In this document: positions 1 through 7,283 of the stretch, piece after piece
Position numbering within the stretch: position 1 is the first letter of the stretch
Layout of the letters: every line of letters begins with the position of its first letter
Source of the DNA: Thermococcus sp.
GTDB taxonomy: Archaea > Methanobacteriota_B > Thermococci > Thermococcales > Thermococcaceae
Length of the DNA stretch: 40,780 bases
Assembly (NCBI RefSeq): GCF_015521605.1
Contig: NZ_WANV01000010.1
Span: forward strand, 1-40,780
Direction of reading: 5' to 3'
The notes under the pieces: generated by a model
Databases searched by the model: none
Seen by the model: the letters and a program-made list of their open reading frames with translations, nothing else
Told to the model about the DNA's origin: nothing
Translations under genes and position numbers: made by a program

Positions 1-388
1 CGGAGTCGTAGCCTATCTGGGTGGGCAGGTCGAAGGCGACGCTCAGACCGGTCTGGCCCTGCTCCAGGAGGTATTTGTAGCGCCTGTTGGACTCCTCAGC
101 GGTTCCGAAACCGGCGTACTGCCTCATCGTCCAGAACCTGCCGCGGTACATGGTGGCGTAAACGCCGCGGGTGAAAGGATATTCGCCCGGGAAGCCGAGC
201 TTTTTGAGGTAATCCCAGTCCTCGCCGAGGTCAGCGGGGGTGTAAATCCTCTTTATCTCAAAACCGTCATCCGTCATGAACTTCTCCTTTCTCTCTGGCC
301 TCTTCTCGATGAACTTTTTGACGGTCGTTTCCTCCCAGCGCTTCTCCTCCTCCCTAATCTTCGCGAGCTTCTCCTTATCGAAGGTCAT
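1..388 (-). CDS. Methylmalonyl-CoA mutase large (catalytic) subunit, N-terminal part; runs off the left edge
   Basis: The first 129 codons of a gene whose remainder lies beyond position 1. The start ATG is at 388-386, preceded by a GGTGG ribosome-binding site. The N-terminus is a charged helix ([20 protein letters not shown]) followed by the substrate-binding start of the TIM barrel, with [20 protein letters not shown], then [19 protein letters not shown] and [11 protein letters not shown], all diagnostic of the family. The enzyme interconverts (R)-methylmalonyl-CoA and succinyl-CoA using adenosylcobalamin. In Thermococcales the cobalamin-binding small subunit and epimerase are usually separate nearby genes, so those would be expected to the left. 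Identification is by recognised family motifs; the C-terminal half cannot be judged here. Confidence 0.95.
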   Translation of the reverse strand, partial: MTFDKEKLAKIREEEKRWEETTVKKFIEKRPERKEKFMTDDGFEIKRIYTPADLGEDWDYLKKLGFPGEYPFTRGVYATMYRGRFWTMRQYAGFGTAEESNRRYKYLLEQGQTGLSVAFDLPTQIGYDS

Positions 389-420
389 GCCTACCACCTG
401 CCCCTATTTGGGCGGCGGCC

Positions 421-430
421 TATAAAAAGC
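421..430 (-). promoter_or_regulatory. TATA box of the methylmalonyl-CoA mutase gene
   Basis: Read on the minus strand the sequence is GCTTTTTATA. Its centre is about 37 bases from the start codon at 388, which places transcription start near 400 and leaves a short leader holding the GGTGG site. Confidence 0.6.
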
Positions 431-517
431 TTTTACATAACTAAAGGTTGGGCTTGACGTTGGATAAATTATCCAGCTAGCGGAGAAGGTCTAAAAGGAC
501 TCAACCCCTATTTATTA

Positions 518-1399
518 ATGATGATAATAGGTAATGTCGGCCTCGACAGCTCCGCCCGCTTCGCCTTCCAAAGCCACGCCCACACCGACCACTTCGTCAG
601 CGGTGAGGTTATCTACTCCACCAGAGCGACCAAGTTCCTCAGCCACCTCAGGAAGGGCGGTTTTTACCGCGAGGTGGGCTTTGGAAAGACCTTCTACCTG
701 GGCGACTTCAGGGCGAGGCTCTATCCAGCAGGCCACATGCTCGGCTCGGCCGGGATAAAGCTGTGGCTCGAAAACGGGACGCTCTTCTACACCGGAGACA
801 CCAAGTGGTTCAAGCTAAGAACGGCAGAAAAGAGCCGCTTCCCGAGGGCGGACTTTCTGGTAATCGAGGCCACCTTCGGCGTTCCCCACTTCACGTTCCC
901 CGCCCCAAGGGAGGCAGAGAAGAAGCTGATAGCCTTCGTCGAGGAGGCCATTGAGAGGGGCAAAAAACCCGTTCTCTACGTCAACCAGATGGGGAAAGCA
1001 CAGGAGGTCATGAAAATACTCGACCTTCACGGCTACACGGTAAAGGCCTCGCGGGAGATGCTCAAGGTGGCGCGCGTTTATTCGAAGTTCGGCCTCTCGT
1101 TCGGCAACGTATCGGTTGATGGAGAGGTCGTCCTGCGTTCCTACCGCTCTCCCCGGGTGGAGAACACACTTTCGCCCTGGGAGCTGACTGTTTCCGGTTT
1201 TGGAAGGCTGAAGCTCAGCAACCACGCCGACTTCTGGGAGCTGATGCGGATCGTGGAGAGGGTAAACCCGGAGAAAATCTTTACGGTCTACGGCTTCGCC
1301 GAGGAGTTCGCGAGGATTCTCCGGGGACTCGGCTACGACGCCCGCCCCGTGTCCCAGAATTCCGTCCTGGATCCCGTGGACATGATGACAAAAACCTAA
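518..1399 (+). CDS. Metallo-beta-lactamase fold nuclease-like protein (CPSF/RNase J/Artemis-type)
   Basis: A 293-residue protein. The zinc-binding HxHxDH motif is present as SHAHTDHF (about residues 19-26), followed by GHMLGSAG (about 72-79), the GDTK aspartate and a C-terminal SNHADF. These are hallmarks of the nucleic-acid-processing branch of the MBL superfamily (CPSF-73, Artemis, ligase-associated exonucleases). No KH domain and no full beta-CASP insert are evident at this length, so it is closer to the short exonuclease-like members. Two adjacent ATGs (518, 521) could start it; no strong ribosome-binding site is seen, so a very short leader is likely. Substrate (DNA or RNA) is not decided by the sequence. 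It is divergent from the mutase gene. Confidence 0.8.
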   Translation: MMIIGNVGLDSSARFAFQSHAHTDHFVSGEVIYSTRATKFLSHLRKGGFYREVGFGKTFYLGDFRARLYPAGHMLGSAGIKLWLENGTLFYTGDTKWFKLRTAEKSRFPRADFLVIEATFGVPHFTFPAPREAEKKLIAFVEEAIERGKKPVLYVNQMGKAQEVMKILDLHGYTVKASREMLKVARVYSKFGLSFGNVSVDGEVVLRSYRSPRVENTLSPWELTVSGFGRLKLSNHADFWELMRIVERVNPEKIFTVYGFAEEFARILRGLGYDARPVSQNSVLDPVDMMTKT

Positions 1400-1478
1400 C
1401 TCTACCCGGAGCAAAAACTCAAACTCTTCCATTGAGATGCACATGAACAGACAAATCTTCCAAAAAATTGGCCGAAAA

Positions 1479-1489
1479 GCTAATATTTT
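1479..1489 (+). promoter_or_regulatory. Probable TATA box upstream of the structured leader
   Basis: The sequence GCTAATATTTT sits after an A-rich, BRE-like stretch. A start about 25 bases downstream, near 1510, would begin the transcript just before the first hairpin, about 145 bases ahead of the next start codon. Confidence 0.45.
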
Positions 1490-1509
1490 TCAAAGTCGTA
1501 GGGATCTAA

Positions 1510-1627
1510 TGAAACCCACGGTGAGTGGGTGGTAGCAGGACGCGGCAGTGCCTGAAATCCGCCCCGAAAAATAGGTCTGTCGTGCCAATAAGCCAAAGGG
1601 GGTGGTAGCCAAGCGCCCCTTTCCTTC
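1510..1627 (+). ncRNA. Candidate structured leader or independent small RNA
   Basis: A non-coding stretch between the predicted promoter and the small gene at 1656. It starts with a 6-bp hairpin, ACCCAC (1514-1519) paired with GTGGGT (1525-1530) across a 5-base loop. It ends with a 7-bp stem, AAAGGGG paired with CCCCTTT (about 1596-1624), followed by a pyrimidine-rich run. Between them GCGG and CCGC can pair around 13 bases. GGGTGGTAGC occurs at 1527-1536 and again at 1600-1609. Thermococcales leaders are usually under 30 bases, so this is either a cis-regulatory leader or a separate RNA. No tRNA, C/D or H/ACA signature was found. Confidence 0.4.
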
Positions 1628-1655
1628 TTCTCCCATTACCCCTGGGGGTGAATCC

Positions 1656-1940
1656 ATGGAGGCTGTAACCAGACGAAGGCTTCGTCCAAAGTGGGTTACC
1701 GGATTAAGGCCCAGGCTTGAGGCCATATTAAGGAACGGCATCAGCAGGGGTTCTCTTCTCGGAAAGGGCCGTATAGTCAGTGACATGCTCGAAGTCACGG
1801 AGCTCACCTTGGTAAACGAACCCAGAGAGATGGAGGCCAAGGTAGAAGGGAAGGAGGTCAGGTTCGTTTACCCACTCAGGGGAAACGAGAGCTTTGATGA
1901 TGTCTACTACCCACTCGTCCGCATGCTGAGCAACCTTTGA
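1656..1940 (+). CDS. Small basic conserved hypothetical protein
   Basis: 94 residues from the ATG at 1656, which has a GGGGGTG ribosome-binding site 5 bases upstream. A longer reading from GTG 1602 would cover the structured leader and is unlikely. The N-terminus is basic (MEAVTRRRLRPKWVTGLRPR) and resembles a nucleic-acid-binding tail. The C-terminal half (about residues 40-94) alternates charged and hydrophobic residues as in a small beta sheet. No family is recognised. It is a single gene ahead of the hsp20 promoter. Confidence 0.7.
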   Translation: MEAVTRRRLRPKWVTGLRPRLEAILRNGISRGSLLGKGRIVSDMLEVTELTLVNEPREMEAKVEGKEVRFVYPLRGNESFDDVYYPLVRMLSNL

Positions 1941-1996
1941 TCTTTCCCCTGTTCTTTCCAGATTTTAGTCACCGATGCACATTAAAAGACGAAAAA

Positions 1997-2006
1997 CTTT
2001 ATAAAC
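1997..2006 (+). promoter_or_regulatory. TATA box of hsp20
   Basis: The sequence ACTTTATAAA follows an A-rich BRE-like segment. It predicts transcription start near 2027, inside the Phr operator, and a leader of about 28 bases. Confidence 0.8.
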
Positions 2007-2013
2007 CTTGAGC

Positions 2014-2038
2014 TTTTAGTTACTACTGGTAACCAAAA
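2014..2038 (+). promoter_or_regulatory. Phr heat-shock repressor operator
   Basis: An inverted repeat, TTTTAGTTAC (2014-2023), a 5-base spacer, and GTAACCAAAA (2029-2038), with one mismatch between arms. It covers the predicted start site of hsp20. The Pyrococcus furiosus repressor Phr is known to bind such a palindrome across the start sites of hsp20 and an aaa+ ATPase gene and to block polymerase recruitment. The match here is by position and palindrome form. Confidence 0.8.
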
Positions 2039-2054
2039 GGTTGGGGGTGAGAGC

Positions 2055-2540
2055 ATGGTCTGGAGGAGGGACCGCTACTGGGACCCCTTCGACCTGATGA
2101 GGGAGATTCAGGAGGAGATCGACGCCATCTTCAGGGACATCATGCGCGGGCCAAGGCTCTGGAGCACCAGGGAGCCAGAGCGCTACGAGTTCGTCAGCGA
2201 GACCTGGCGCGAGCCCTTCGTCGACATCTTCGACCGCGGAGACAGGTTCGTCATCACCGTTGAGCTTCCGGGAGTCAGGAAGGAGGACATCAAGCTCCGC
2301 GTTACGGAGGACACCGTCTACCTCGAAGCCCAGGTGAGGCGCGAGAAGGAGCTTGAAACCGAGGGGGCCATAAGGATCGAGCGCTACTACAGCGGTTACA
2401 GGAGGGTCATCAGACTGCCCGAAGAGGTCATTCCAGAGAAGACCAAGGCGCGCTACAACAACGGCGTCCTTGAGATAGAGATACCCAAGAAGAGGCCCAG
2501 CAAGCCAGAGGGTGAGGGCTTCGAGGTGAAGATTGAGTAA
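2055..2540 (+). CDS. hsp20: Small heat shock protein, Hsp20/alpha-crystallin family
   Basis: 161 residues, normal for archaeal sHSPs. The N-terminal arm (residues 1-50) is aromatic and charged (WRRDRYWDPFDLMREIQEEI). The alpha-crystallin domain (about 55-145) carries PFVDIFDRGDRFVITVELPG and the closing GVLEIEIPK, and the C-terminal tail contains the IEIPKK-type anchoring motif. It is an ATP-independent holdase that forms cytoplasmic oligomers. The start is fixed by GGGGGTGAGAGC just upstream. Transcription is predicted to be heat-inducible through Phr. It lies directly before cdc48, the same order as the Phr-regulated hsp20 and aaa+ ATPase genes of P. furiosus. Confidence 0.97.
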   Translation: MVWRRDRYWDPFDLMREIQEEIDAIFRDIMRGPRLWSTREPERYEFVSETWREPFVDIFDRGDRFVITVELPGVRKEDIKLRVTEDTVYLEAQVRREKELETEGAIRIERYYSGYRRVIRLPEEVIPEKTKARYNNGVLEIEIPKKRPSKPEGEGFEVKIE

Positions 2541-2647
2541 CCCTTTCGTTGTTTCCCATCTTGACTTTGCACCCTACAACCACGGGATAAAATCAAAGTC
2601 TCGAATCTCACGATCATCAGTCATGAAAAGTTTGGAGGTGGTGAAAA

Positions 2648-5035
2648 ATGGCCGAAAAGAGGGAGGTCAAGCTCAAGGTCGCCTCTGCCTATCAGCGTGA
2701 CGTTGGCAGGGGAATAGTAAGGATAGACCGCAAAGCCATGCGCGAGATAGGTGTCCAGAGCGGCGACATCATCGAGATAATCGGAACCAAGAACACTGCC
2801 GCCGTCGTCTGGCCGGCATATCCGGAGGACGAAGGACTGAGCATCATCAGAATGGACGGAACCATAAGGAAGAACGCCGGCGTCGGCCTCGGCGATGAGG
2901 TCACGGTGAGAAAGGCCGATGTCAAGGAGGCGAAGAAGGTCATCGTGGCCCCGACCGAGCCCATTCGCTTCGGCCACGACTTCGTCGAGTGGTTCCACAG
3001 CAGGCTCGTCGGAAGGCCCGTCGTCAGGGGCGACTACATCAAGGTCGGCATCCTCGGGCAGGAGCTGACCTTCGTGGTCACGGCAACGACTCCTGCCGGG
3101 ATAGTCCAGATCACCGAGTTCACCGAGTTCCAGGTTAGTGAGAAGCCGGTCAAGGAGGTCAGCAAGACCGCCGCCTTAGGCGTCACCTACGAGGACATCG
3201 GCGGCCTCAAGGACGTCATCCAGAAGGTCAGGGAGATGATAGAGCTCCCACTCAAGCATCCGGAAATATTCGAGAAGCTCGGCATAGAACCGCCGAAGGG
3301 TGTGCTCCTCTACGGTCCGCCCGGAACGGGTAAGACTCTCCTCGCCAAGGCGGTAGCGAACGAGGCGAACGCCCACTTCATCGCCATTAACGGGCCGGAG
3401 ATAATGAGCAAGTACTACGGTGAGAGCGAGGAGAGGCTCAGAGAGGTCTTCAAGGAGGCTGAAGAGAACGCCCCGGCGATAATCTTCATCGACGAGATCG
3501 ATGCAATAGCCCCAAAGAGGGAGGAGACCCACGGCGAGGTCGAGAAGCGCGTAGTTTCACAGCTGCTCACCCTGATGGACGGTCTCAAGAGCCGCGGAAA
3601 GGTCATAGTCATAGGCGCTACCAACAGGCCTGACGCCATAGACCCGGCCCTCAGGAGACCCGGAAGGTTCGACCGCGAGCTTGAGGTCGGCGTTCCCGAC
3701 AAGAAGGGCAGGAAGGAGATACTCCAGATACACACCAGGGGAATGCCTATCGAGCCCGAGTTCAGGAAGGGCAGGGTCATTGAGATACTTGAGGAGCTTG
3801 AAAGAAACGATGCCTACCGCGAGAGCGCCGAGAGGGCCCTGCTGAAGGTCAAGAACGCAAGGGACGAGGAGATCCCTGAGATACTCAAGGGCGTAGACGA
3901 GAAGCTCTACGAGGAGGTCAAGGCCAGGCTCATCGATGCCCTGCTGGAGGAGCTGGCCGAGGTCACTCACGGCTTCGTTGGTGCAGACCTTGCCGCGCTG
4001 GCGAGGGAAGCGGCGATGGCAGCACTCAGGAGGCTCATCAGGGAGGGCAAGATAGACTTCGAGGCCGAGCACATACCCAAGGAGGTCCTGGAGGAGCTCA
4101 GGGTAACCAGGAAGGACTTCTATGAGGCCCTCAAGATGGTAGAGCCGAGCGCCCTGAGGGAAGTCCTGCTTGAAGTGCCAAACGTCCGCTGGGACGACAT
4201 AGGTGGACTTGAAGACGTCAAGGAGGAGCTCCGCGAGGCCGTCGAATGGCCGCTCAAGTACCCGGAGGCCTTTATGGGGCTTGGAATCACCCCACCGAAG
4301 GGGATCCTGCTCTACGGTCCTCCTGGAACCGGTAAAACACTGCTCGCGAAGGCAGTCGCCAACGAGAGCGAGGCCAACTTCATAGCCATCAAAGGTCCAG
4401 AGGTGCTCAGCAAGTGGGTCGGCGAGAGCGAGAAGAACATCAGGGAGATATTCAGGAAGGCAAGGCAGGCGGCTCCAACGGTGATATTCATCGACGAGAT
4501 AGACGCAATCGCTCCAAGAAGGGGAACCGACGTCAACCGCGTCACCGACAGGCTCATCAACCAGCTCCTCACCGAGATGGACGGAATACAGGAGAACAGC
4601 GGAGTGGTCGTTATCGGAGCCACCAACAGGCCGGACATCATAGACCCGGCTCTGCTCAGACCAGGAAGGTTCGACAGGCTGATACTCGTTCCTGCACCGG
4701 ACGAGAAGGCCAGATTGGAGATACTGAAAGTCCACACCAGGAACGTGCCGCTCGCGGAGGACGTCAAGCTGGAGGAGCTGGCGAAGAGGACCGAGGGCTA
4801 CACCGGTGCCGACATCGAGGCAGTGGTCAGGGAAGCCGCGATGCTCGCCATGCGCAGGGCACTGCAGGAAGGCGTAATAAGGCCCGGTATGAAGGCTGAC
4901 GAGATAAGACAGAAGGTCAAGGTAACGATGAAGGACTTCGAGGAGGCCATGAAGAAGATAGGCCCCAGCGTGAGCGAGGAGACCATGGAGTACTACAGAA
5001 AGATACAGGAGCAGTTCAAGCAGTCCCGCGGCTGA
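2648..5035 (+). CDS. cdc48: Cdc48/p97/VAT-type AAA+ ATPase
   Basis: 795 residues. The N domain (1-190) has the double-psi barrel start [19 protein letters not shown]-like segment. D1 has Walker A GPPGTGKT at 223-230 and Walker B IIFIDE at 278-283. D2 has Walker A at 557-564 and Walker B VIFIDE at 612-617; both arginine fingers are in RPGRFDR contexts. A charged insert of about 60 residues (roughly 370-430) after the D1 second-region homology is characteristic of Thermococcales versions. No intein is present. The hexamer unfolds proteins, probably feeding the proteasome. The start follows GGAGGTGGTGA. A weak TATA (GGATAAAATC near 2584) lies upstream, but no Phr palindrome was seen there, so heat control may come from hsp20 read-through. 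Confidence 0.97.
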   Translation: MAEKREVKLKVASAYQRDVGRGIVRIDRKAMREIGVQSGDIIEIIGTKNTAAVVWPAYPEDEGLSIIRMDGTIRKNAGVGLGDEVTVRKADVKEAKKVIVAPTEPIRFGHDFVEWFHSRLVGRPVVRGDYIKVGILGQELTFVVTATTPAGIVQITEFTEFQVSEKPVKEVSKTAALGVTYEDIGGLKDVIQKVREMIELPLKHPEIFEKLGIEPPKGVLLYGPPGTGKTLLAKAVANEANAHFIAINGPEIMSKYYGESEERLREVFKEAEENAPAIIFIDEIDAIAPKREETHGEVEKRVVSQLLTLMDGLKSRGKVIVIGATNRPDAIDPALRRPGRFDRELEVGVPDKKGRKEILQIHTRGMPIEPEFRKGRVIEILEELERNDAYRESAERALLKVKNARDEEIPEILKGVDEKLYEEVKARLIDALLEELAEVTHGFVGADLAALAREAAMAALRRLIREGKIDFEAEHIPKEVLEELRVTRKDFYEALKMVEPSALREVLLEVPNVRWDDIGGLEDVKEELREAVEWPLKYPEAFMGLGITPPKGILLYGPPGTGKTLLAKAVANESEANFIAIKGPEVLSKWVGESEKNIREIFRKARQAAPTVIFIDEIDAIAPRRGTDVNRVTDRLINQLLTEMDGIQENSGVVVIGATNRPDIIDPALLRPGRFDRLILVPAPDEKARLEILKVHTRNVPLAEDVKLEELAKRTEGYTGADIEAVVREAAMLAMRRALQEGVIRPGMKADEIRQKVKVTMKDFEEAMKKIGPSVSEETMEYYRKIQEQFKQSRG

Positions 5036-5109
5036 TGTCCACCCTCCCAAACGGGGGAATGAACCCCCAACCTTTTAACTTTTGAAGCCAACTCTTCTAA
5101 GGTGGTTCC

Positions 5110-5607
5110 ATGAACGTTAGAAGGCTTGAGGTTCTCTTTGCACTGACGCTGGTTCTGATGATGTACATCTATCCGCTGACCCTCATCGGCCTCTGGCTCC
5201 TCATGAGGGAGCTCACGGAGTACAGGAAGGATATCAAAAGGTCGCTCATTGTTTTCATTGCCTCACTCCCCCTCTACGGGGCGAAGATAGCCCTAGGAAT
5301 CTCCGGGTGGAGCAAAACCCTGGGGATAACCCCCATCGAGACCAGTCCCGCGGTGATAAACACCGTCCACGTGGTCTTTCTGGCGCTTCAGTTCCTGAGC
5401 CTCTACTTCCTCTACCGCGCCCTCTCACGGATGTCCGACGACACAGGGGCCGAGATGCTGAAGACCGGCGGGCTAATGCTCCTCGTTGCCATACCGCTTC
5501 ACTTCGCCACGATAACCGCGTACTTCATAGCGACGTGGATTGGCCTTGTCCTGATAATCTACGGGCTTGAGCAGACCGGAGGGGTCTCCAACATTGGGAA
5601 ACACTGA
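5110..5607 (+). CDS. Polytopic membrane protein, unknown function
   Basis: 165 residues with about five hydrophobic segments: residues 8-32, 42-62, 78-100 and a pair at about 118-155. The cytoplasmic loops are basic and short (LTEYRKDIKR). No catalytic motif or transporter signature is recognised. The start ATG follows AAGGTGGTTCC. It is a single gene after cdc48, converging with the small minus-strand gene at 5610 with 2 bases between the stop codons. Confidence 0.75.
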   Translation: MNVRRLEVLFALTLVLMMYIYPLTLIGLWLLMRELTEYRKDIKRSLIVFIASLPLYGAKIALGISGWSKTLGITPIETSPAVINTVHVVFLALQFLSLYFLYRALSRMSDDTGAEMLKTGGLMLLVAIPLHFATITAYFIATWIGLVLIIYGLEQTGGVSNIGKH

Positions 5608-5609
5608 CT

Positions 5610-5759
5610 TCAGGCCACCCACTCAACCTCGTACTCCCTAGCGCCAAGCTTTTTCATCTCTTCCCGGGCAATTTCCTCGGCTTTTTTCACGTCGTTGGTC
5701 GCCACAATGCGCTCCTCCGGAAGAGTGTGGTCGAAATAGTACACTATCCTCACGAGCAT
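5610..5759 (-). CDS. 49-residue conserved small protein, paralogue of the gene at 5952-6101
   Basis: The ATG at 5759 is preceded by GGGGGTGTGGAA. The product begins MLVRIVYYFDHTLPEERIVA and ends AREYEVEWVA: a predicted beta hairpin, a helix rich in Ala/Glu/Lys (KKAEEIAREEMKKLG), and a last beta strand. The product at 5952-6101 has the same length and the same order, including the T-x-D/A-x-A-x-x-A-x-x-E helix spacing and the final R-x-Y/F-E pattern. The beta-alpha-beta form resembles tiny domains that bind nucleic acid or proteins, but no function is assigned. It was absent from a 60-codon cut-off and is supported by its start site and its paralogue. Confidence 0.75.
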   Translation of the reverse strand: MLVRIVYYFDHTLPEERIVATNDVKKAEEIAREEMKKLGAREYEVEWVA

Positions 5760-5951
5760 TTCCACACCCCCAAATATATCACTGCGGATGATTCATGTGG
5801 CCGACCGTTTTAAAAACATTGATGGTCTTAAAAGCACATCAATGGCCACAAATAAGCGCACAAAAAAGCTCATTAATGGACATGAAAATACAGGGAGACA
5901 TAGGTGGGCATCGTCACTGCGGGCGGTAGGGGGAAGAAAGGGAGCGGAGAA
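5760..5951. other. AT-rich gap with nested inverted repeats
   Basis: 192 bases between the two small paralogues. An inner inverted repeat CATTGATG (5817-5824) and CATCAATG (5837-5844) is enclosed by TGTGGCC (5796-5802) and GGCCACA (5844-5850). TTTTAAAA at 5808-5815 could be a TATA box for the gene at 5610. The right half is purine-rich with no recognised element. Confidence 0.4.
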
Positions 5952-6101
5952 TTACTCAAGCTTTTCGAGTTCGAAGACCCTCGCGTCCTTCCGCCTGAGC
6001 TCCTGCTTCGCGAAACGTCTTGCCTCGTCCGCGGTTTCGGTCTCAAAGACGATGGTCGTCCCGTGGTGCTCTCCACCATGTAACGTGAGGGCCCATTTCA
6101 T
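5952..6101 (-). CDS. 49-residue conserved small protein, paralogue of the gene at 5610-5759
   Basis: The ATG at 6101 follows CCGGTGGTATT. The product begins MKWALTLHGGEHHGTTIVFE and ends ARVFELEKLE; the helix is TADEARRFAKQELRRKD. Length and secondary-structure order match the gene at 5610-5759, so the two look like a duplicated pair. It adds HGGEHHG, a histidine cluster that could bind metal, though its paralogue lacks it. It is divergent from the JAMM protease gene and shares its TATA region. Function unknown. Confidence 0.75.
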   Translation of the reverse strand: MKWALTLHGGEHHGTTIVFETETADEARRFAKQELRRKDARVFELEKLE

Positions 6102-6132
6102 AATACCACCGGCAGAGCGTTGTCACATCTCC

Positions 6133-6144
6133 AAGCTTTATAAG
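6133..6144. promoter_or_regulatory. Shared bidirectional TATA box
   Basis: AAGCTTTATAAG reads CTTATAAAGCTT on the other strand, so either direction offers a good TATA box. The centre lies about 26 bases from the JAMM start at 6166 (practically leaderless) and about 38 from the small-gene start at 6101 (leader with GGTGG). Confidence 0.55.
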
Positions 6145-6165
6145 TCTAACGGGGGAGTTTTAATC

Positions 6166-6618
6166 ATGGAACTGATAATCCGACAAGACGATTTAAATGC
6201 AATTATCAAAATGGCAGAAAGGAGCGCCGTTGAGATCTGCGGCTTCCTCTTCGGAAGGCGAGAGGGCAACCGCTTCATCGTGGAAGAGGCTCGCTTCGTT
6301 CCCAACAGGCTGAACTCTCCCACAGAGTTCGAGATGGAACCGGTCGAGATGGTAAAGGCCATAGACGAGGCTGAAGGAAGGGGACTGGAGGTCGTTGGGA
6401 TATTCCACTCCCACCTCAACTGTCTCCCCAGGCCGAGCGGGAAGGATCTGGTGGGAATGAAGCTCTGGCCTGTGGTGTGGTTGATAGTTGACGAGAAAGG
6501 GAACTACGGGGCGTACGTTTTAAGGGATGGGGAGGTAGTGGCATTCGATGTTAGGGTTGTACCCTTGCAAACAAAGCAACCTTTAAATCCAGAGGGGTGC
6601 AAAAACAAAGCGGTGTGA
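6166..6618 (+). CDS. JAMM/MPN+ metalloprotease (SAMP-specific isopeptidase-like)
   Basis: 150 residues from ATG 6166; the reading frame stays open further upstream, but the TATA box at 6133 fixes this start. The complete JAMM signature is present: Glu23 (VEICGF), His81-x-His83, Ser91 and Asp94 in HSHLNCLPRPSGKD, the zinc ligands and catalytic residues of Rpn11-like enzymes. Archaeal stand-alone JAMM proteases cleave ubiquitin-like SAMP conjugates and help recycle them, and can act in sulfur-carrier processing. The last 18 residues or so overlap the promoter region of the following toxin-antitoxin pair and look like a weakly conserved tail. Confidence 0.9.
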   Translation: MELIIRQDDLNAIIKMAERSAVEICGFLFGRREGNRFIVEEARFVPNRLNSPTEFEMEPVEMVKAIDEAEGRGLEVVGIFHSHLNCLPRPSGKDLVGMKLWPVVWLIVDEKGNYGAYVLRDGEVVAFDVRVVPLQTKQPLNPEGCKNKAV

Positions 6619-6623
6619 AGGAA

Positions 6624-6812
6624 ATGGGAAATCTGACCCTAAAGAGACTCCTTGGAAACATGGACATAAAGAAGGTTCAGGAGCTCATAGAGGTTGAGGC
6701 GATTAGGGAGGAAATACGAGAACTCGCCAAGGAAGTCCGGAGGGGAATGTTCGGCGAAGGGGGCACCAGTGAGGAGCTTAAAAAGCTCAGAGCTGAGGTG
6801 TATGAGCAGTGA
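6624..6812 (+). CDS. vapB: VapB-like antitoxin
   Basis: 62 residues from ATG 6624 (GAAGGAA upstream). The sequence is mostly charged helix (KKVQELIEVEAIREEIREL, then EELKKLRAEVYEQ), with no clear ribbon-helix-helix N-terminus. Identification rests on position: its stop codon overlaps the GTG start of a PIN-domain gene by 4 bases, the standard vapBC arrangement. It should bind and mask the toxin and repress the operon. A likely TATA (ACCTTTAAATCC, about 6578-6590) lies inside the 3' end of the JAMM gene. Confidence 0.65.
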   Translation: MGNLTLKRLLGNMDIKKVQELIEVEAIREEIRELAKEVRRGMFGEGGTSEELKKLRAEVYEQ

Positions 6813-7282
6813 TCTACATTGACACGAGTGTTTTCTACCACTACACCACCAACGGAGAGTTCGCAGACATGGCTGAGGAAGTGCTAACATCTCCTGAGCC
6901 TAAGATAACCTCTGATCTTGTTCTAGATGAGTTCCTTTTTGTCATAATCCGGAGAGAGGTTCAACGTGAGTTTGGGATTAGATCTTCGGTCGCCATAAAA
7001 GAGAGGCTTTCGAAAAGTCCAGAACTGGCAGAGTTTATCTATGAAACCGGGAAGAAAGCTCTGGCGGTTTTTGAGGCGTTTGATGTCGTGGTAGTTCCAG
7101 ATTCCCGCGACTGGGCAAAGACATTACTCTTCATGAGGCACTATAACCTCTTCCCCCATGATGCACGGATAATAGCTACCGCCTTGGAGTATGGAACGAA
7201 GAGGATAGCCTCACTCGACAGGGACTTTGGGAGGGCCAGGGAGATTATTGAACTTCTCCCCGAAGAGTTCTGGAAGGAATGA
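6809..7282 (+). CDS. vapC: PIN-domain ribonuclease toxin, VapC type
   Basis: 157 residues starting with GTG 6809. PIN acidic residues are visible: Asp5 in YIDTSV, Glu41 in LVLDEF, Asp in HDARIIATA (about 116) and Asp in SLDRDF (about 133). These coordinate Mg2+ or Mn2+ for RNA cleavage; VapC toxins usually cut tRNA or rRNA. Translation is coupled to the antitoxin by the overlap. It converges on MobB with 1 base between stop codons. The RNA target cannot be inferred. Confidence 0.88.
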   Translation: MIYIDTSVFYHYTTNGEFADMAEEVLTSPEPKITSDLVLDEFLFVIIRREVQREFGIRSSVAIKERLSKSPELAEFIYETGKKALAVFEAFDVVVVPDSRDWAKTLLFMRHYNLFPHDARIIATALEYGTKRIASLDRDFGRAREIIELLPEEFWKE

Positions 7283-7283
7283 T

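Noticed and set aside
1527-1609. GGGTGGTAGC seen twice as a possible specific repeat element
   Set aside because: The same string precedes the phosphatase start at 13097 as a normal ribosome-binding site, so it may only be Shine-Dalgarno-like sequence; the hairpins remain of interest.
2541-2647. Second Phr operator before cdc48
   Set aside because: No sequence with the TTTTAGTTAC/GTAAC-type arms is present; short symmetric bits such as TCATGA are too weak.
3557-5050. Long minus-strand open frame of about 497 codons opposite cdc48
   Set aside because: It is the reverse shadow of a highly biased GC-rich gene; the product has no recognisable domain and no start site, whereas the plus strand encodes a complete Cdc48.
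5788-6165. N-terminal extension of the JAMM protein by 126 residues
   Set aside because: The stretch is Ser/Arg/Lys-rich with no domain, contains the opposite-strand small gene and the TATA box at 6133; the JAMM domain is complete from 6166.
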